From Notolepis coatsorum (Eukaryota > Chordata > Actinopteri > Aulopiformes > Paralepididae): a DNA stretch of 64,000 nt. The stretch covers positions 123,862,464-123,926,463 of the forward strand of contig OZ020592.1 in the NCBI GenBank assembly GCA_963971535.1. The letters run 5' to 3'. Below, piece by piece: positions 44,461-56,558 of the stretch. The position numbers and the translations under genes were made by a program. The notes beneath the pieces are model-generated. The model saw only the letters and a list, made by a program, of their open reading frames with translations. It made no database searches and was not told the origin of the DNA. Every line of letters begins with the position of its first letter. Positions within the stretch are counted from its first letter, which is position 1.

Positions 44461-45798
44461 CCGTCAATAAAAAAAAACTCTCATTTAGAAATAAAAACGT
44501 AAAACTAAAAAAACAACAAAACTACACTGATTCCACTCCGTCTTCCACCGTACCGAGGCCCCGCAGTACCTCCTCCACCGTACTGGGGCCCCGCAGTACC
44601 TTCTGTACAATTTTTCTCATCCTGTATATCTCTGTGTCAGCAAAACGACCATCTCCTTGAAACCTCATATTTTTCCTTGCTGACAAAATAAACAACGCCT
44701 TATCTGGAAAGAATTGTGCTATGTCTACCCCCTTCCTGTTCTTTGTCATCCGTAAAAACATTTTCATTGCCTCCAATGAATAGCCCTCATTATCTGAAGT
44801 TGCAGATGCATCGCTCTCATATTCCTCATCACCATCAGCGCCCATCTCCGACCATGTACTCTCTTGTGTACTCTGTGTACTGCTGAGTACTTCCGTCACA
44901 CCTGTCTTCTTAGCTTGAGAGCTTGACAACCCAACTACTTCAATCTTCCTCTTCTGCCTAACAACCTTCATCCCGTCGTCCCCCTCTTCCATGTCAATAT
45001 CCTCCACTTCCTCCACCCTGACCCCCTCAACTGAGTCCTTTGACCCTGTTCCCTCAACAGTCCCACCCTCCTCTTGCCCATATATCTCATCCCCGCTGAT
45101 ACCAGCCCCTGCACCCTGTCCCTGCAGATCAACTACAGCCACCCCAGGTACACTTGCCACCTCTGTAATCCTTCCTACCACGACCCCCCCCCCTCATTTT
45201 CATCCCCTCCATCTGTCCCTTGTACTTCAACAGTCCCACTCTTCTCCTGGCTATCTAACGTGTCCCGGCTGACACAAGCTCCTTCTACCCCCCCCACCCC
45301 CCCACCCCCCCACATCTCCATCCCCACCATTCTTTCCTCGTACTGCATCTCCAGCCTTACCTACTCCTTCCATTTCCTTATCACTTCTATCTGGTACAAT
45401 AACCTTCTCAGAAGTCTCCCCACCACCCCTCTTCCCCTGTCCCCCCCCCCCCCCCCCTCAACCCCTTGATTCACACCCCAAGCTGCTCTTCCTTTCTTCG
45501 TTGCACTCTTCCCATCATTTGCCCCCCTGCTTGGCCCCTCCCCAGGGCACGCTTGTCTTTGATGCCCCTCCCTTCCACAACCAAAACAACGCATGTTTTG
45601 AGTCGTCGCAAAAAAAATATACTCAAACCCGTCTATTATTACTTTAAAATTAAGATCCAACTCGTCCTCACGTTTGTTCATTATAATGAACGTCTGCCTT
45701 CTGTGAGAAACCACATGCTGTAATTCAGGTGCTTTAAACCCCGAAGACATCTTCTTTAAGGGAGATACAATCTTCCCAAACCTGGCGAGTTCCCTTAA

Positions 45799-46744
45799 CA
45801 CTTTAAGTGCCGAAAACGTGTTTAGGCGTCTTTCCTAGCCATGCTCAAGTTGCCGAGGACGCCCTAACTCGTCTTTAATATCAATATTTCAAAAATCTGT
45901 GATCGAAATCATATTTTTCCTCCGCAGCCCTGAGACACAGTGCTCGTCTCCTCTCAACCCTCTAGCGGTTCAAGAGCGCCATCTGGTGGCCGATCGGCAG
46001 ATCGCCCAACAGGAAGTCACCCTTTGAACCGGTAGTACTCATCCAAATGTGGTCCGGCCACTCTCTATAGCTCCCGCGACTCCATCTTGAAACACTGGAT
46101 AATAGATTGCTCGCCCTAACTCAATAAACAACGTTATTTGGACGTATATACTATTATACAACCTGGAAATGGATCGGATATTTCTACATCCCATAATAGG
46201 AATATTTCAGTTCCACGCTCATCGTCCAGCGGCGCGAGGAAGCCACGGTAAGATTCAGCGTTATTCTCTAACGTCTTCTTTACTAACTGCTATGATGAAC
46301 ATATGACCCACATTAGATGAATGGTATAACGTTGCCCACGGAATTATAAACGCCCCCTCGCCCATCCGGTCAACATCAGATGACGTGTAGTAACTTCTAG
46401 AAGTACCTCCAGTTGACATTTTTTATCTGGCACAGATCGCTATCAAACTGTATTTCATCATCAATATAATGCATTTGGAGCTATAAATCACGTTCTGGAG
46501 AAAGCTGCAGAAAAAGATAAAAACATACTTTAGACCATATTTTAGTATGAATATGTGAATGAAAAAGTTTAACGTTCATACACCCTGAACAATACATATA
46601 GGACATTGAATGGGCCCTAATAATGGCAATCTAGCAATAGAATTTAAAAGGTTATAGCCCTGCAAAGAAGGGGAACTTCTCCATAGACAAATAGAGCTGG
46701 CAAGGGATGGTATATCATGAATTTAACCTTCGGCAGTTAAAGTG
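45799..46744. mobile_element. piggyBac-like element, about 950 bp, copy 2
   Basis: Ends cactttaagtgccgaaaacg and the reversed right end cactttaactgccgaagg are flanked by TTAA at 45795-45798 and 46745-46748. It interrupts the Tx1 ORF1 between the codons for LVGDELILT and LLRELARFGK. Same family as 35509-36460. Confidence 0.88.
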
Positions 46745-46879
46745 TTAATATAAGCTCGTCGCCCACCAACGGGGGAACATTTGCCAACGTCACCTTTTTT
46801 GCAGGTGTTGTGAGCGGCATCACAGACACAAACGTATGATGTATGACCAACCTGTCCGTTATCAGTTGATTTACTTTAA

Positions 46880-47305
46880 AGGGGAACTATCTTATAAATG
46901 GCCTTTTTGAGTGTTTAGCATTGTTTCCTAGCTATGTGAACTTATATTAATATGATCTATGTCTCTAATTCTCATATTGGCGCATTCTTCCAATTCTCCT
47001 CTCACAATATTCACCCTCACTGAACTGAGTCATTTGAAAATGTGATGATTTGTGATGTCAGAAAGACACCGCTGCATGTTAATGGTTAGTGTGGCATCAG
47101 GTACAAGATGAGCTGCACACAGTGGTTGGAGGCCAGGCTCAAAACGGCTCGAGATCTTGAGGTAGAAAAATGCTGTTTTTGAGGACTTGATTAGAAATAC
47201 AAAACAATGAATAAAAAATATATATATATTACAGAGGTGTTCCATACTCACAGGAATTGTGTAAAAGTGCCCAAATAGTGTAAGAAATAGTAAAATAGTT
47301 CCCCT
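46880..47305. mobile_element. TTAA MITE with AGGGGAACTAT ends (Kolobok/T2-like)
   Basis: The inverted ends aggggaactat and atagttcccct are flanked by TTAA at 46876-46879 and 47306-47309. It is inserted in the Tx1 ORF1 after the codons for FFCVDDLI. Confidence 0.82.
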
Positions 47306-47639
47306 TTAATCAAATCATCCACACAAAAAAAAACTCCCCCGTTCATCCTTGCCGCAGATTTAACGGCCGGAGCGCCTACCACTCTCGCAACAGCGAGACT
47401 ACAGTCCTCCACTGAACACGGAAAAGCCGGCGAGACCTTGAAACCATGTTTCCTGGTCAGCTTCACGAAATCCATGTCACCGCGACAGCACACAGCTGCC
47501 CAAGCGAACACTGACAACGCTACCAGCACACCACCAACACACAACCAGTCAAATAAACCACAGTCTAATTCACAATTTGACAAACAACATGAAGATAGAA
47601 AAGATAGAAAAGTACTTTCTCAGACTCTCGCACCACAAA

Positions 47640-47702
47640 CGCTTCCACCATACACACGCATGCGCACAGAGAGGGAGAGAGGGAGAGAGGGAGAGAGGGA
47701 GA

Positions 47703-47734
<32 letters not shown>

Positions 47735-47881
47735 ACACCAGAGTCATCGTCCCCCTCTCTGGGGAGAATACCATGACAGCATCATTATCCCCATTCATCT
47801 TCTTCTTCTACTACCACTATTCCCCATGCTTAAAGGGGAATGCCACTCATTTTAAGAATCCACATAATGCCGTGCCTGTGG
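47640..47881. repeat. GA microsatellite and short flank
   Basis: (GGGAGA)n and (GA)n occupy 47667-47732 upstream (on the minus strand) of the LINE ORF1. The rest to 47872 is unassigned. Positions 47873-47881 are the left target duplication of the next element. Confidence 0.8.
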
Positions 47882-49200
47882 GCGTGTAGCTTAATCCCAG
47901 CGGAAGAGTCGCAGAACGCTTCCGCATTCTTCGCCGTACGCCAGTACGGTAATGCGCATTTCCTTTTCCTTCGCCCAGGCGAATGAGATCCCCGCTTGGT
48001 TCGCCGCTTTGGTTCATATTAATCACATATTAACACGCTTTGGTTCATATTAATCACATATTAACACGCTTTGGTTCATACTAACGCGCCATATTAGCAC
48101 ACATATATACACGCGATGGACGCAGCAGGCGATTATATTAATCACATATTAACACGATTTGGTTCATATTAATCACATATTAACGCTAACGCGCCATATT
48201 AGCACACATATATACACGCGATGGACGCAGGCGATCACTGCTACTGTTATTCAGCCGCGCCGAGGTACATGATTGATTGATATGTACTTTACATATTATC
48301 CAAACGAGGACAACGCAGCTGTCAACTGTACTTTACATATTATGGAATACATGTATATTATCGCGACGCGATTCACTCGCTGTCAACTGTACTTTACATA
48401 TTATGGAATACATGTATATTATCGCGACGCGATTCACTCGCTGTCAACTGTACTTTACATATTATCCAAACGAGGACAACGCAGCTGTCAACTGTACTTT
48501 ACATATTATGGAATACATGTATATTATCGCGACGCGATTCACTCGCAACGCCATAATGTTATTTCCCTGTACATTGTAACGATAACACAACGCAGCTGTC
48601 AACTTTATTTTGTAACATTGTTTTTTTGGTCATTCATAAAATTGATTGAATGAAATTGATTGAATGAAAATAACAGATTGCAGAATGGGTACAATACAGT
48701 ACGGCTCAATACACACAATTGTTAAGGGGATGCAGACCAGAGAAGTGAATTTCCTGTGAAAAAACATTTATTTTTTACAGTACGTTACACACACAAATGC
48801 TACATTATGACAAATTTTACAAAGAAAGTATATTTAGATTCAAAGACTATTTTAATAGCTTTCTTTGAATACACGGTTTCTCTCCTGTGACGTACAAATG
48901 CATGTACCTCGGCGCGGCTGAATAACAGTAGCAGTGATCGCCTGCTGCGTCCATCGCGTGTATGTGATTAATATGATTAATATGAACCAAAGAATATGAA
49001 CCAAAGCGTGATTAATATGAACCAAAGCGTGTTAATGTGTCGAACCAAGCGGGGATCTCATGCGCATGCGCGAGCGAGCACCTCGCGGGCACCTCGCGAG
49101 CACCTGGGCGAAGGAAAAGGAAATGCGCATTACCGTACTGGCGTGCGGCGAAGAATGCGGAAGCGTTCTGCGACTCTTCCGCTGGGATTAAGCTACACGC
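47882..49200. mobile_element. Mutator-like (MULE-type) element, long TIRs, 9-bp target duplication
   Basis: The left arm 47882-48270 starts gcgtgtagcttaatcccagc, and the right arm 48899-49200 is its inverse. Arms of about 300 bp include tandem copies of cacgctttggttcatattaa. The perfect duplication tgcctgtgg lies at 47873-47881 and 49201-49209. The middle has three copies of a unit of about 60 bp with catgtatattatcgcgacgc and a retroposon tail (48635-48750). No transposase is present. The 9-bp duplication and long TIRs point to Mutator-like elements. The terminal sequence is shared with 20635-22510. Confidence 0.9.
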
Positions 49201-49390
49201 TGCCTGTGGCCCTGTGACAGTCAGTTCAGTCAGTATTTGTGAACACACACCGCTCTCTCCTGAAGCTAGAGGTCAGAGAGAAACCCCTCCAGGTCGCAAC
49301 TGACCACAGGTAACCAGGATTACGTAATCAGATTATGAAAAATAAGTAACTATAATCAGCCCGGATTACATTTGGAAAATGTGTAATTCG

Positions 49391-49861
49391 GTGGCTGGGT
49401 GGCGCAGCGGACTAAGCGCTGGTCACCAACGCGAGAGACACTGGTATCGAATCCGGCTGTCAGCATTGCCTCCGGCTTGGCCGGCCGTCATACTGGCTCA
49501 ATTGGCAGAGTCAGCGGGAGGGGAGTCGATGGGTGGTAATCTGGACGTTGTAAACAGCGACTCCTACAGGTCGGTCAGGGCGCCTGCACAGCGAGGAAGG
49601 GAGATGGTGAGGGTAGTGTGAGCCTCCCACACGTTACACCCCACCAATGAGAGTCCACGCTGGCAGGTGAAAAGAAGTGGCTGGCTGACTCCGCATGTAT
49701 CGGAGGGGACATGTGATAGTATCTATCAACCCTCCCTAGACCGACCAGTGGGGGGCACATGCGAGCAACGACCAGGAAGGGGAGGGAGGAATTGGCATGA
49801 CTAAATTGGGATGGGAGAAAAACACAGAAAAACAGGAGGCGAAAAAGTGGATAGAAAAAAG
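49391..49861 (+). mobile_element. tRNA-derived SINE, family B, full length
   Basis: Perfect 14-bp duplication aaatgtgtaattcg at 49377-49390 and 49862-49875. The head has a box A-like tggcgcagcggactaagcgc and box B-like ggtatcgaatcc. The body is about 470 bp and ends A-rich. Relatives: 16085-16485 and 28094-28275. Confidence 0.92.
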
Positions 49862-49875
49862 AAATGTGTAATTCG

Positions 49876-50274
49876 ATTAAAATCATCAGCAAAGACAAAA
49901 GGAAACCTGTAGACGTTTTACGCCAGAATGTTTTTGTAAGGATCATTTGATTTGATCAACTGTGACTGCTGAATATAATATATTTATAATATATAACATG
50001 CAACATTCACAAATATTGATATGATTACAAAAAAATAAGCATTTGTGGAAATTGCAATGTTTGAATTTTGAAGTAATCTAAATCTAAATGCACTCTGTTT
50101 AGACTACAACTGTTTTGTAATCCAAAGGATTTACATCACTTATTACAAAAATCGCCACGTAATTCAGTATTCCAATAACCGACTACATCTCAAAGTAATC
50201 TGATGCGACTCTGTCGGATTGGCAACACGACTGGGATGTAACAATGGGTGGGACTATTGACTCCCGATGATGGC
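49876..50274. other. Right part of an unassigned repeat hosting the SINE
   Basis: Words such as ggattacgtaatcagatta (49318) and acgtaattcagtattccaat (50158) on either side of the SINE suggest one older TIR element, roughly 49310-50210. The ends are too diverged to call. Confidence 0.4.
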
Positions 50275-50367
50275 GTGAGACGTTGGGGTGGTAACGTAAC
50301 ATAATGGGCAGTATTCCCTGGTTAACGAGGCATTGGCGTGGTAACAATGGGCGGTATTGCCCTTTAA
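50275..50367. repeat. About 46-bp minisatellite, left part (right part 52583-52770)
   Basis: The unit contains ggtggtaacgtaatgggcgg and tattgccctttaagtgaggc. About two copies lie left and four right of the piggyBac-like element. The element sits exactly at the TTAA of one unit. Confidence 0.88.
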
Positions 50368-52582
50368 CTCATTCAGAGCCACGCCCCTTTGACCATATTA
50401 GGGCTAACGTGCCAGTAAGGAAGTCAATGGGAGGTCGGGGAAATTTGCGAACGCCTAAACTATATCTTAAATTATGGCTATGGGTCTAAAACACCCCTTG
50501 CTTATCAATGACTTGCTTTCAGGCAACATGTACGAAACGGATTGTTTTTTCATTGGTACATTTCCGTTTTATACCGTTTTGAAGAGGAGTATAGTTTGAG
50601 ATTTTGGAGAATTCCAGAGAAATTCCGCGATAATAGCCCTTTACTGGAATACACAAAACACGTTGTCATTTTTCGGCTGATTTATGAATCGTTTTCAAAT
50701 AAACGCTAGATTATCGATAGTATATGTGTACTTATGCACGCTAGAGAAGCGGGCTGAAAAATCGATTATCCATGCCGTGGATACGGCTAACGTTACGCAC
50801 ACACACACACACACACACGCTGCGATGGCGGAGAAAATTTGAAAATCTGATTACCCCAAGATTGGTAAAATAGAGTCCTTACCTCACATCAGATGTTCTG
50901 CAAAAAGATTAATCCAATTCCTGATCGCCATTCCAAATATTGATCATATTTATTGATCCAACGTTATAGCACCAAAACACATAATCAACGCTGCTCCCAG
51001 TGGGGGGACTCAATGCAATAGTATCCAGCTGCATGCCAAAGAAGTAAAACATGGACCGGACTTATTTTTTTGATGCACAGTCCCACCCAATCCAATGATG
51101 TGCAATACCATCCGGGAGACGATAGGCGGCGGTATTTGCCCTTTTCGAGCTCAGACCCATTCCCAATGATAACGTCAGGCTGGATGCAGGGCTGTACGTT
51201 AACTTTTTTTGCACATAGCACTGGTGCTACAGAGGTTGATAGTTTTGTAGCACAGGCCAAAATCTTGTAGCACAAGTATAAAACGTGTTATATTTGTAAC
51301 AGTCACAAATGTGCCTATTGTATTTGTGTTATTTAGTTGCAGTGCCATGTTTGGCTGTCATTTAGTATATCGCCATGTGTTATTATTACTATGATACTCT
51401 CATATGCTATTTTCAATTAATATCATAAACAACATAAGGAATATTAGCATAATTTTGAGTGGACTGAAGGAATGAGTCAGCGTTAATAGTTTTAAATGCA
51501 AATAATTTATTGAAACATAGAAGTGGGGTCAGTTGGGACACACACACACACAATGTGGGACCCTGATGTAAACAAGACAAACGTCTTTCTCTGGTCTGCA
51601 TCCCCTTAACAATTGTGTGTATTGAGCCGTACTGTACTGTACCCATTCTGCAATCTGTTAAATAAAGTTTTCATTCATTCACACACACTGTTTCAACTCA
51701 CCACCCCCGCATCATATTGTAGTCTAGTCTGTCTTCAAACTTCCACTCCTCTCGAAACTTGTTTATATTTGAATATCAACATTATCTGTCCATCCTCAGT
51801 TTACTATAATATACTCCTGTCCTGAGTCCTGACTAGTGACTTCATCGTCTTTCCAAACGCACGCACACACACACACACGGGGAAGGGGAGAGAGTGCCCC
51901 CCCATTTCCCTTTCCCCAGTCCACACTGTGTCTGCTGGCTCTGCCTCTGATCAGGATTAGCTTGTTAGCTTGCTAACGTTGTAGTGATTGTAATGGTACA
52001 TAAACGTTAATTTCGGGCGATGTGCGCATAAAGGAATGGCGACGGTGCAAAGCATGTAGATGCATTTGACCCGTTGTGAGAAAAAAAAAACACCACAGAC
52101 TTATTTCGGGACGTGTAGGCGCACTGCTGTGTTAACGCAGCAGTGCGCACCAACCGACCAACGCGCTGCTCTGCTTGCAAAAGCACGGATAGGGCGGATA
52201 TGACTCGTCGAGTTGTCACAAGAGTTTTTTCAAAATAAGAGTATCATATGCACCTGAACGTTGCTAGCTTTCGGAGCCTAGCTGGAGCTGCGTGTGGGCA
52301 GAAATGAGACCCGCTACAGGATTTTCAAAATAAGAGTATCTATATGAACCGAATCCCTATCGCACCAGTGCTATTGAAGTAAATCCATCCATCGCACAGA
52401 CCGCTGTTGCTGTAGCACGTGTGATATATATGTCGCACTATACTGCCCTGCTGGATGGATGAAAAATTTATGGATATTGAAGAAATAAAAGAAATAACGA
52501 TTAAAACCTGAGTTTTCTTGGGTCTTGGCACTCAACGCATGGCGAGTTAACCCGACTAATCTCATGGTTGGCACTGAATGGG
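50368..52582. mobile_element. piggyBac-like element, 2.2 kb, with internal insertions
   Basis: Ends ctcattcagagccacgcc and the reversed right end cccattcagtgccaacc are flanked by TTAA at 50364-50367 and 52583-52586. The left third resembles 34672-35020. The interior holds a retroposon tail at 51560-51690 and short CA tracts. No transposase is seen. Confidence 0.8.
51560..51690 (+). repeat. Dispersed retroposon 3' tail, plus orientation
   Basis: Contains ctctggtctgcatcccctta and gtacccattctgcaatctgt and ends aataaagttttcattcattc. See 1440-1575 for the family. Confidence 0.65.
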
Positions 52583-52770
52583 TTAAGCGAGGCGTTTGGG
52601 TGGTAACGTAATGGGCGGTATTGCCCTTTAAGTGAGGCGTTGGCATGGTAACGTAATGGGCGGTATTGCCCTTTAAGTGAGGCGTTTGGGTGGTAACGTA
52701 ATGGGCGGTGTTGCCCTTTAAGTGAGGCGTTGGTGTGCTAACGTAAAGGGCGGTATTGCCCTTTAAGTGA

Positions 52771-53114
52771 CTTGGCCACGCCGCCTGCTCATCCCGTTCA
52801 CACAGGGGGCAGGCGGGCGTTTCACAGACAAATTGAATTGAATCCCTCCTTATCTCAGCGTTCCTCCCTCAGCGCCGACTGGGAGGGGAGCTGGAGGCTG
52901 AGCGCGGAGCCCCATCTCATGTTGTCATGGATACGGAGGCTTCGGTTGACGGCGAGCCAGGGCGGCTCAGGACAGAGATAAAGTGATTTTAGAGTCTCTC
53001 TCTCTCTCTCTCCCCTGTTTATTCTGCTAGAACTCTGGTAACCGGTGAGGCTAAAACCGCTAAAACTATCACTTGAACAAAATGTCACTTTATAAAAATA
53101 GAAAGTCACTTTAA
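52771..53114. other. Unassigned, with a short (CT)n
   Basis: A (TC)n run at 52995-53013. The rest is GC-rich, with no exon I can recognise. Confidence 0.35.
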
Positions 53115-53405
53115 AGGAAGGAGGTACTAATAGTATAGTTTAGACACACTAAGAATTAAAATTGTAAATTGTATATAGTATAGTAGTTAAGTAGTGGACT
53201 GTATATAGGAACCAGTTTCTCAGGAACTCAGCATGTATTTTCTTTTTTTACCATGCATATCTTGTGTCTTACCTATTTAATTTAGTCTACGTTTCTTTTT
53301 TTCTATGCCTATTTTATTATTGTATTATTGCACAATCAATGCGGGCATGACCACCCGCATTTCACTGTATGCCCTGGTATGTATGTGACAAATAAACCTC
53401 TTGAT
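53115..53405 (+). mobile_element. L2-type LINE 3' tail
   Basis: Contains gcgggcatgaccacccgcat and gtgacaaataaacctcttga, matching the end of the L2 at 56430-56500. No coding part is present. Confidence 0.7.
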
Positions 53406-54046
53406 TCGTGAGGCTCCATAGAGGAAGGGGAGACATAGGAGAGAGTAGGAGCTTCACGTGTCCTCCCACACACACACACGTCTTCTGCTTTCAGGGCATG
53501 ATCAGTCTCGCTGCAGGAGCGATGATTGGCAAAGTGGGGTCTTTAATAAATGACCCGACTCAGCGAGACATAAAGCGTTGAAGATTGAGACGGCGGTATA
53601 TACAATTTTCTCTGTTTTATAATATTTCCTGACACGCTTTCAAAAAGGAGGTAGGGCCAATTCAAATCCTTTTACAAAGGCCTGACCCAAATCCAGTCTC
53701 TTCAAATAAGTGAAGAATCAAAAGACTATATTATACAAGCGCTCCAGACCCACTTCTCCACCGGTAGTAGCACCAACATGTGATTTGGTCACACCCTTTT
53801 TGTTTTGACGTACAGCGCGGTATTTATTAATCAATGACCTTGCGTGCCGATGGAACAGCGGTCTTCATTTGCATAGCCTAGTTTCTCTGCCACGAACGGT
53901 ATGGCGTCATCGACCGGGGTGGAGGCAGTAAACTGGCCATCGTCGTCGGCATAGGTTGGGATTCACCATCGATACTTCTATACCTACGTATACACCTGCA
54001 TATAACCCATCTGTATGATGCTGTATATACCGTATATATTATGGGT
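53406..54046. other. Unassigned sequence
   Basis: No recognisable gene or repeat ends. Confidence 0.3.
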
Positions 54047-54340
54047 GGGTGGAAAAATCGATACGTAGTAGTATCGCGATACTTTGCGTGGTGATACTGT
54101 ATCGATACAGGGACGCCAAGTATCGATATTTAATTATTCATAAAAAAAAATATATATATTTTTTGTATAAGGAAGTTGCATTGTTAATTTCAATACCTGT
54201 AATAGTACAGTAGTCCACACACACATGTGCATTCAGTTAAGTTGGAATATGACTGTAATACAAACAGTTCAGTTTGTCAGGTACATGCAACACAGATTAC
54301 ATATTGCAGAATACCATGTTCTGCAATAAAAATGATTGAA
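54047..54340. mobile_element. Possible hAT left end, truncated
   Basis: gggtggaaaaatcgatacg and repeated tatcgatac words resemble a hAT terminal region. No right end found before the L2 at 54345. Confidence 0.35.
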
Positions 54341-54344
54341 GTGA

Positions 54345-54579
54345 GATGAACAGACTGAACTCAGGGTGGGGGGTCAGACCTCCAACACCATCACCCTGAG
54401 CATTGGGTCCCCCCAGGGCTGTGTTCTGAGCCCCCTGCTGTACTCACTATACACACATGACTGTGTGGCCAAGTTCAGCTCCAACTCCATAGTGAAGTTT
54501 GCGGACGACACAGTGGTGGTGGGGCTGATCTCGGACAACGACGAGAAGGCCTACCGGGAGGAGGTTGAGGTACTGGAAC
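54345..54579 (+). mobile_element. L2-type LINE ORF2, reverse transcriptase part
   Basis: Encodes SIGSPQGCVLSPLLYSLYTH and VKFADDTVVVG, with the FADD catalytic motif of the reverse transcriptase, then EEVEVLE. The 5' part is missing. Cut at 54579 by a hAT; continues at 55437. Confidence 0.92.
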
Positions 54580-55436
54580 CAGGGTTTCCGTTAGCCGGTA
54601 ATTACCTGTATTTGACCGGCAAAATCTGTTGAAGTCCGACATATTTAATCTCTCCGGTCTTAATGTCCGGTGAAAATAATTCCCGCTAAGCACAATTTGA
54701 TTATTTGAATTGTATTAAAATAGGCTAAAATTAAATAGCCTATGCGATGAACGAAACAATCATTACATTTGTTTCATCGTTGCTTCACCAAGCAGGTATA
54801 ATAATGACAGCGATGTTGTCAGCGGGAGCTTAGTGCTGGGTTTCCGAGTGCATGCAGCTGCAGAGCCACAGAATCCACCATGTGTGCCGGCACAGTGCAG
54901 TACTCCAATTCAGCCATTGGCAATTCCGCTGTTGGGTGGGGGGCGCTGCTGAGCGGTCCCCAGATAGGGCCTGAAAACAGCTGAATCTGCTGCTCTGCAG
55001 CGGCATACTCTCGCAAATAAGTCGTTGGGAGGTGGAGAGTCATCACGCAAACCCACGATAATGTTCCAGTCTCTCTCTGCCAAATTTCTCAGTTCTTCGC
55101 TTGATATAATTAATACAAATGTCCAATATAACGGAATTCGTTAGCTCATAAAAATGTGATTATAACAGACTGCTGTTTATTAATGTCGGGCCGACTGCCC
55201 ACAGACACCTATTTGATTTAAAGTCAGCAGCAGCACGGAGTCTCGGGACTTATTTTATTTGGAATATAATGATTGTATACGCAAAAGTAGCCTAGTTTTA
55301 AGTTAAAATATTATAAATCTACATGTCATTCTTTATATAGCCTGCCTATCAATTGTTTTTAAGCTCAATAAACTCTCACCGGAATTTCTCTCATTAGCCC
55401 TGAGACCGGCAACAATTTTTTCTAACGGAAACCCTG
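54580..55436. mobile_element. Non-autonomous hAT in the L2 reverse transcriptase
   Basis: Perfect inverted ends CAGGGTTTCCGTTAG. Perfect 8-bp duplication actggaac at 54572-54579 and 55437-55444. Removing the element and one duplication leaves a sensible L2 sequence (VLERWCQDNSLLLN). No transposase. A relative is at 20349. Confidence 0.96.
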
Positions 55437-56510
55437 ACTGGAACGCTGGTGCCAGGACAACAGCCTGCTCCTGAACATTGGTAAAACCAAGGAACTGATC
55501 GTGGATTTTAGGAGAAGACAGCAGGAGACACACACACCACTGAGGATAAACGGGGCTACCGTGGACAGGGTGAACAGCTTTAAGTAACTGGGGGTCCACA
55601 TCTCAGAGGATCTGACATGGACAACACACATAGACTCAGTCGTAAAAAAGGCGAAGCAGCGCCACTACCACCTGAGACAGCTAAGGAAGTTCAGAGTATC
55701 TGGGAAGATACTCCAGTCCTTCTACTCCGGAGCTGTAGAGAGCATCTTGACTGGAAACATCACTGCCTGGTATGGAAACAGCACGGCACAGGACAAGAAG
55801 GCCCTACAGAGAGTGGTGCGCTCAGCCGAGCGTACCACGGGTATTGCACTACCACCCCTGCAGGTTCTATACAACAAGAAGTGCAAATCCAGAGCCTGCA
55901 GAATAATGAAAGACCCTCACCACCCCAACAACAGCCTGTTCATGCTGCTGCGGTCGGGCAGACGCCTGCGAACACCAGCTACTAGGACAGAGAGACTTCG
56001 GCTCAGCTTCTTCCCCCAGGCCATCAGAGCCTTGAACACTGAACTCTCCACACACAAGCTCACATGAGCACACACACGACACACACACTGTACACGCTCA
56101 CACACTAGCAGCCACTTTAACATGAGCAAACACACACTCATGCTGCACACGCTCACACTTATGGTCACTTTACAAAAGGAAAGGTCACTTTAAGAATAGT
56201 ATAACTTGAGATTGTATAATATAGCATTGTATAGCAGTGTACATAAAGACCCAGTGCCTCATCCGTAGCTAACAGTATATTGCACTACCACAGGACCTAG
56301 CATGTCCTACCATGCTCTGTAAATAACTCATGTACATATACCGATATGCCCTACTTTGTTTACTTGTTTTATTGCACAATGTCGTTCTATTGGATTCTAT
56401 TATATATTACTATTGTATTATGCACATCGTTGCGGGCAAGACCCCCCGCATTTCATTGTATACTTGTATGCCGTGACAAATAAAACTCTTGACTTGACTT
56501 ATTTTATTCG
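55437..56510 (+). mobile_element. L2-type LINE ORF2 C-terminus and 3' UTR
   Basis: Encodes NSLLLNIGKTKELIVDFRRR, then SILTGNITAWYGNSTAQDKK and RSAERTTGIALPPLQ, up to FFPQAIRALNTE near 56040. A TAA replaces the tyrosine codon of FKYLG near 55584. The 3' UTR ends tgacaaataaaactcttgac and a (ttgac)n-type tail at about 56500. Confidence 0.92.
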
Positions 56511-56558
56511 ATAAAACATGGACAAAGTTTTACTTTGCAGTTGAAAAAAGGTAATTGT
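56511..56558. other. Short spacer between L2 tail and BEL LTR
   Basis: Unassigned 48-bp spacer. The target duplication of the BEL element cannot be checked, because its other end is outside the window. Confidence 0.4.

Larger units (their letters stand above)
44520..47583 (-). mobile_element. Tx1-type LINE (L1 clade) ORF1, carrying two TTAA elements
   Basis: Read on the minus strand: the N-terminal part 47583-47310 (ARVVGAPAVKSAARMNGGVF), 46870-46749 (MPLTTPAKKVTLANVPPLVG), then 45795-45361 (LRELARFGKIVSPLKKMSSG, HVVSHRRQTFIIMN and the CCHC knuckle CFGCGREGHQRQACP). The acidic tail 45181-44522 includes FFPDKALFILSARKNM. This layout fits Tx1-like ORF1 proteins. The frame shifts at least twice (between the first two parts and between 45361 and 45181), so it is dead. 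ORF2 is not present. Confidence 0.8.
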
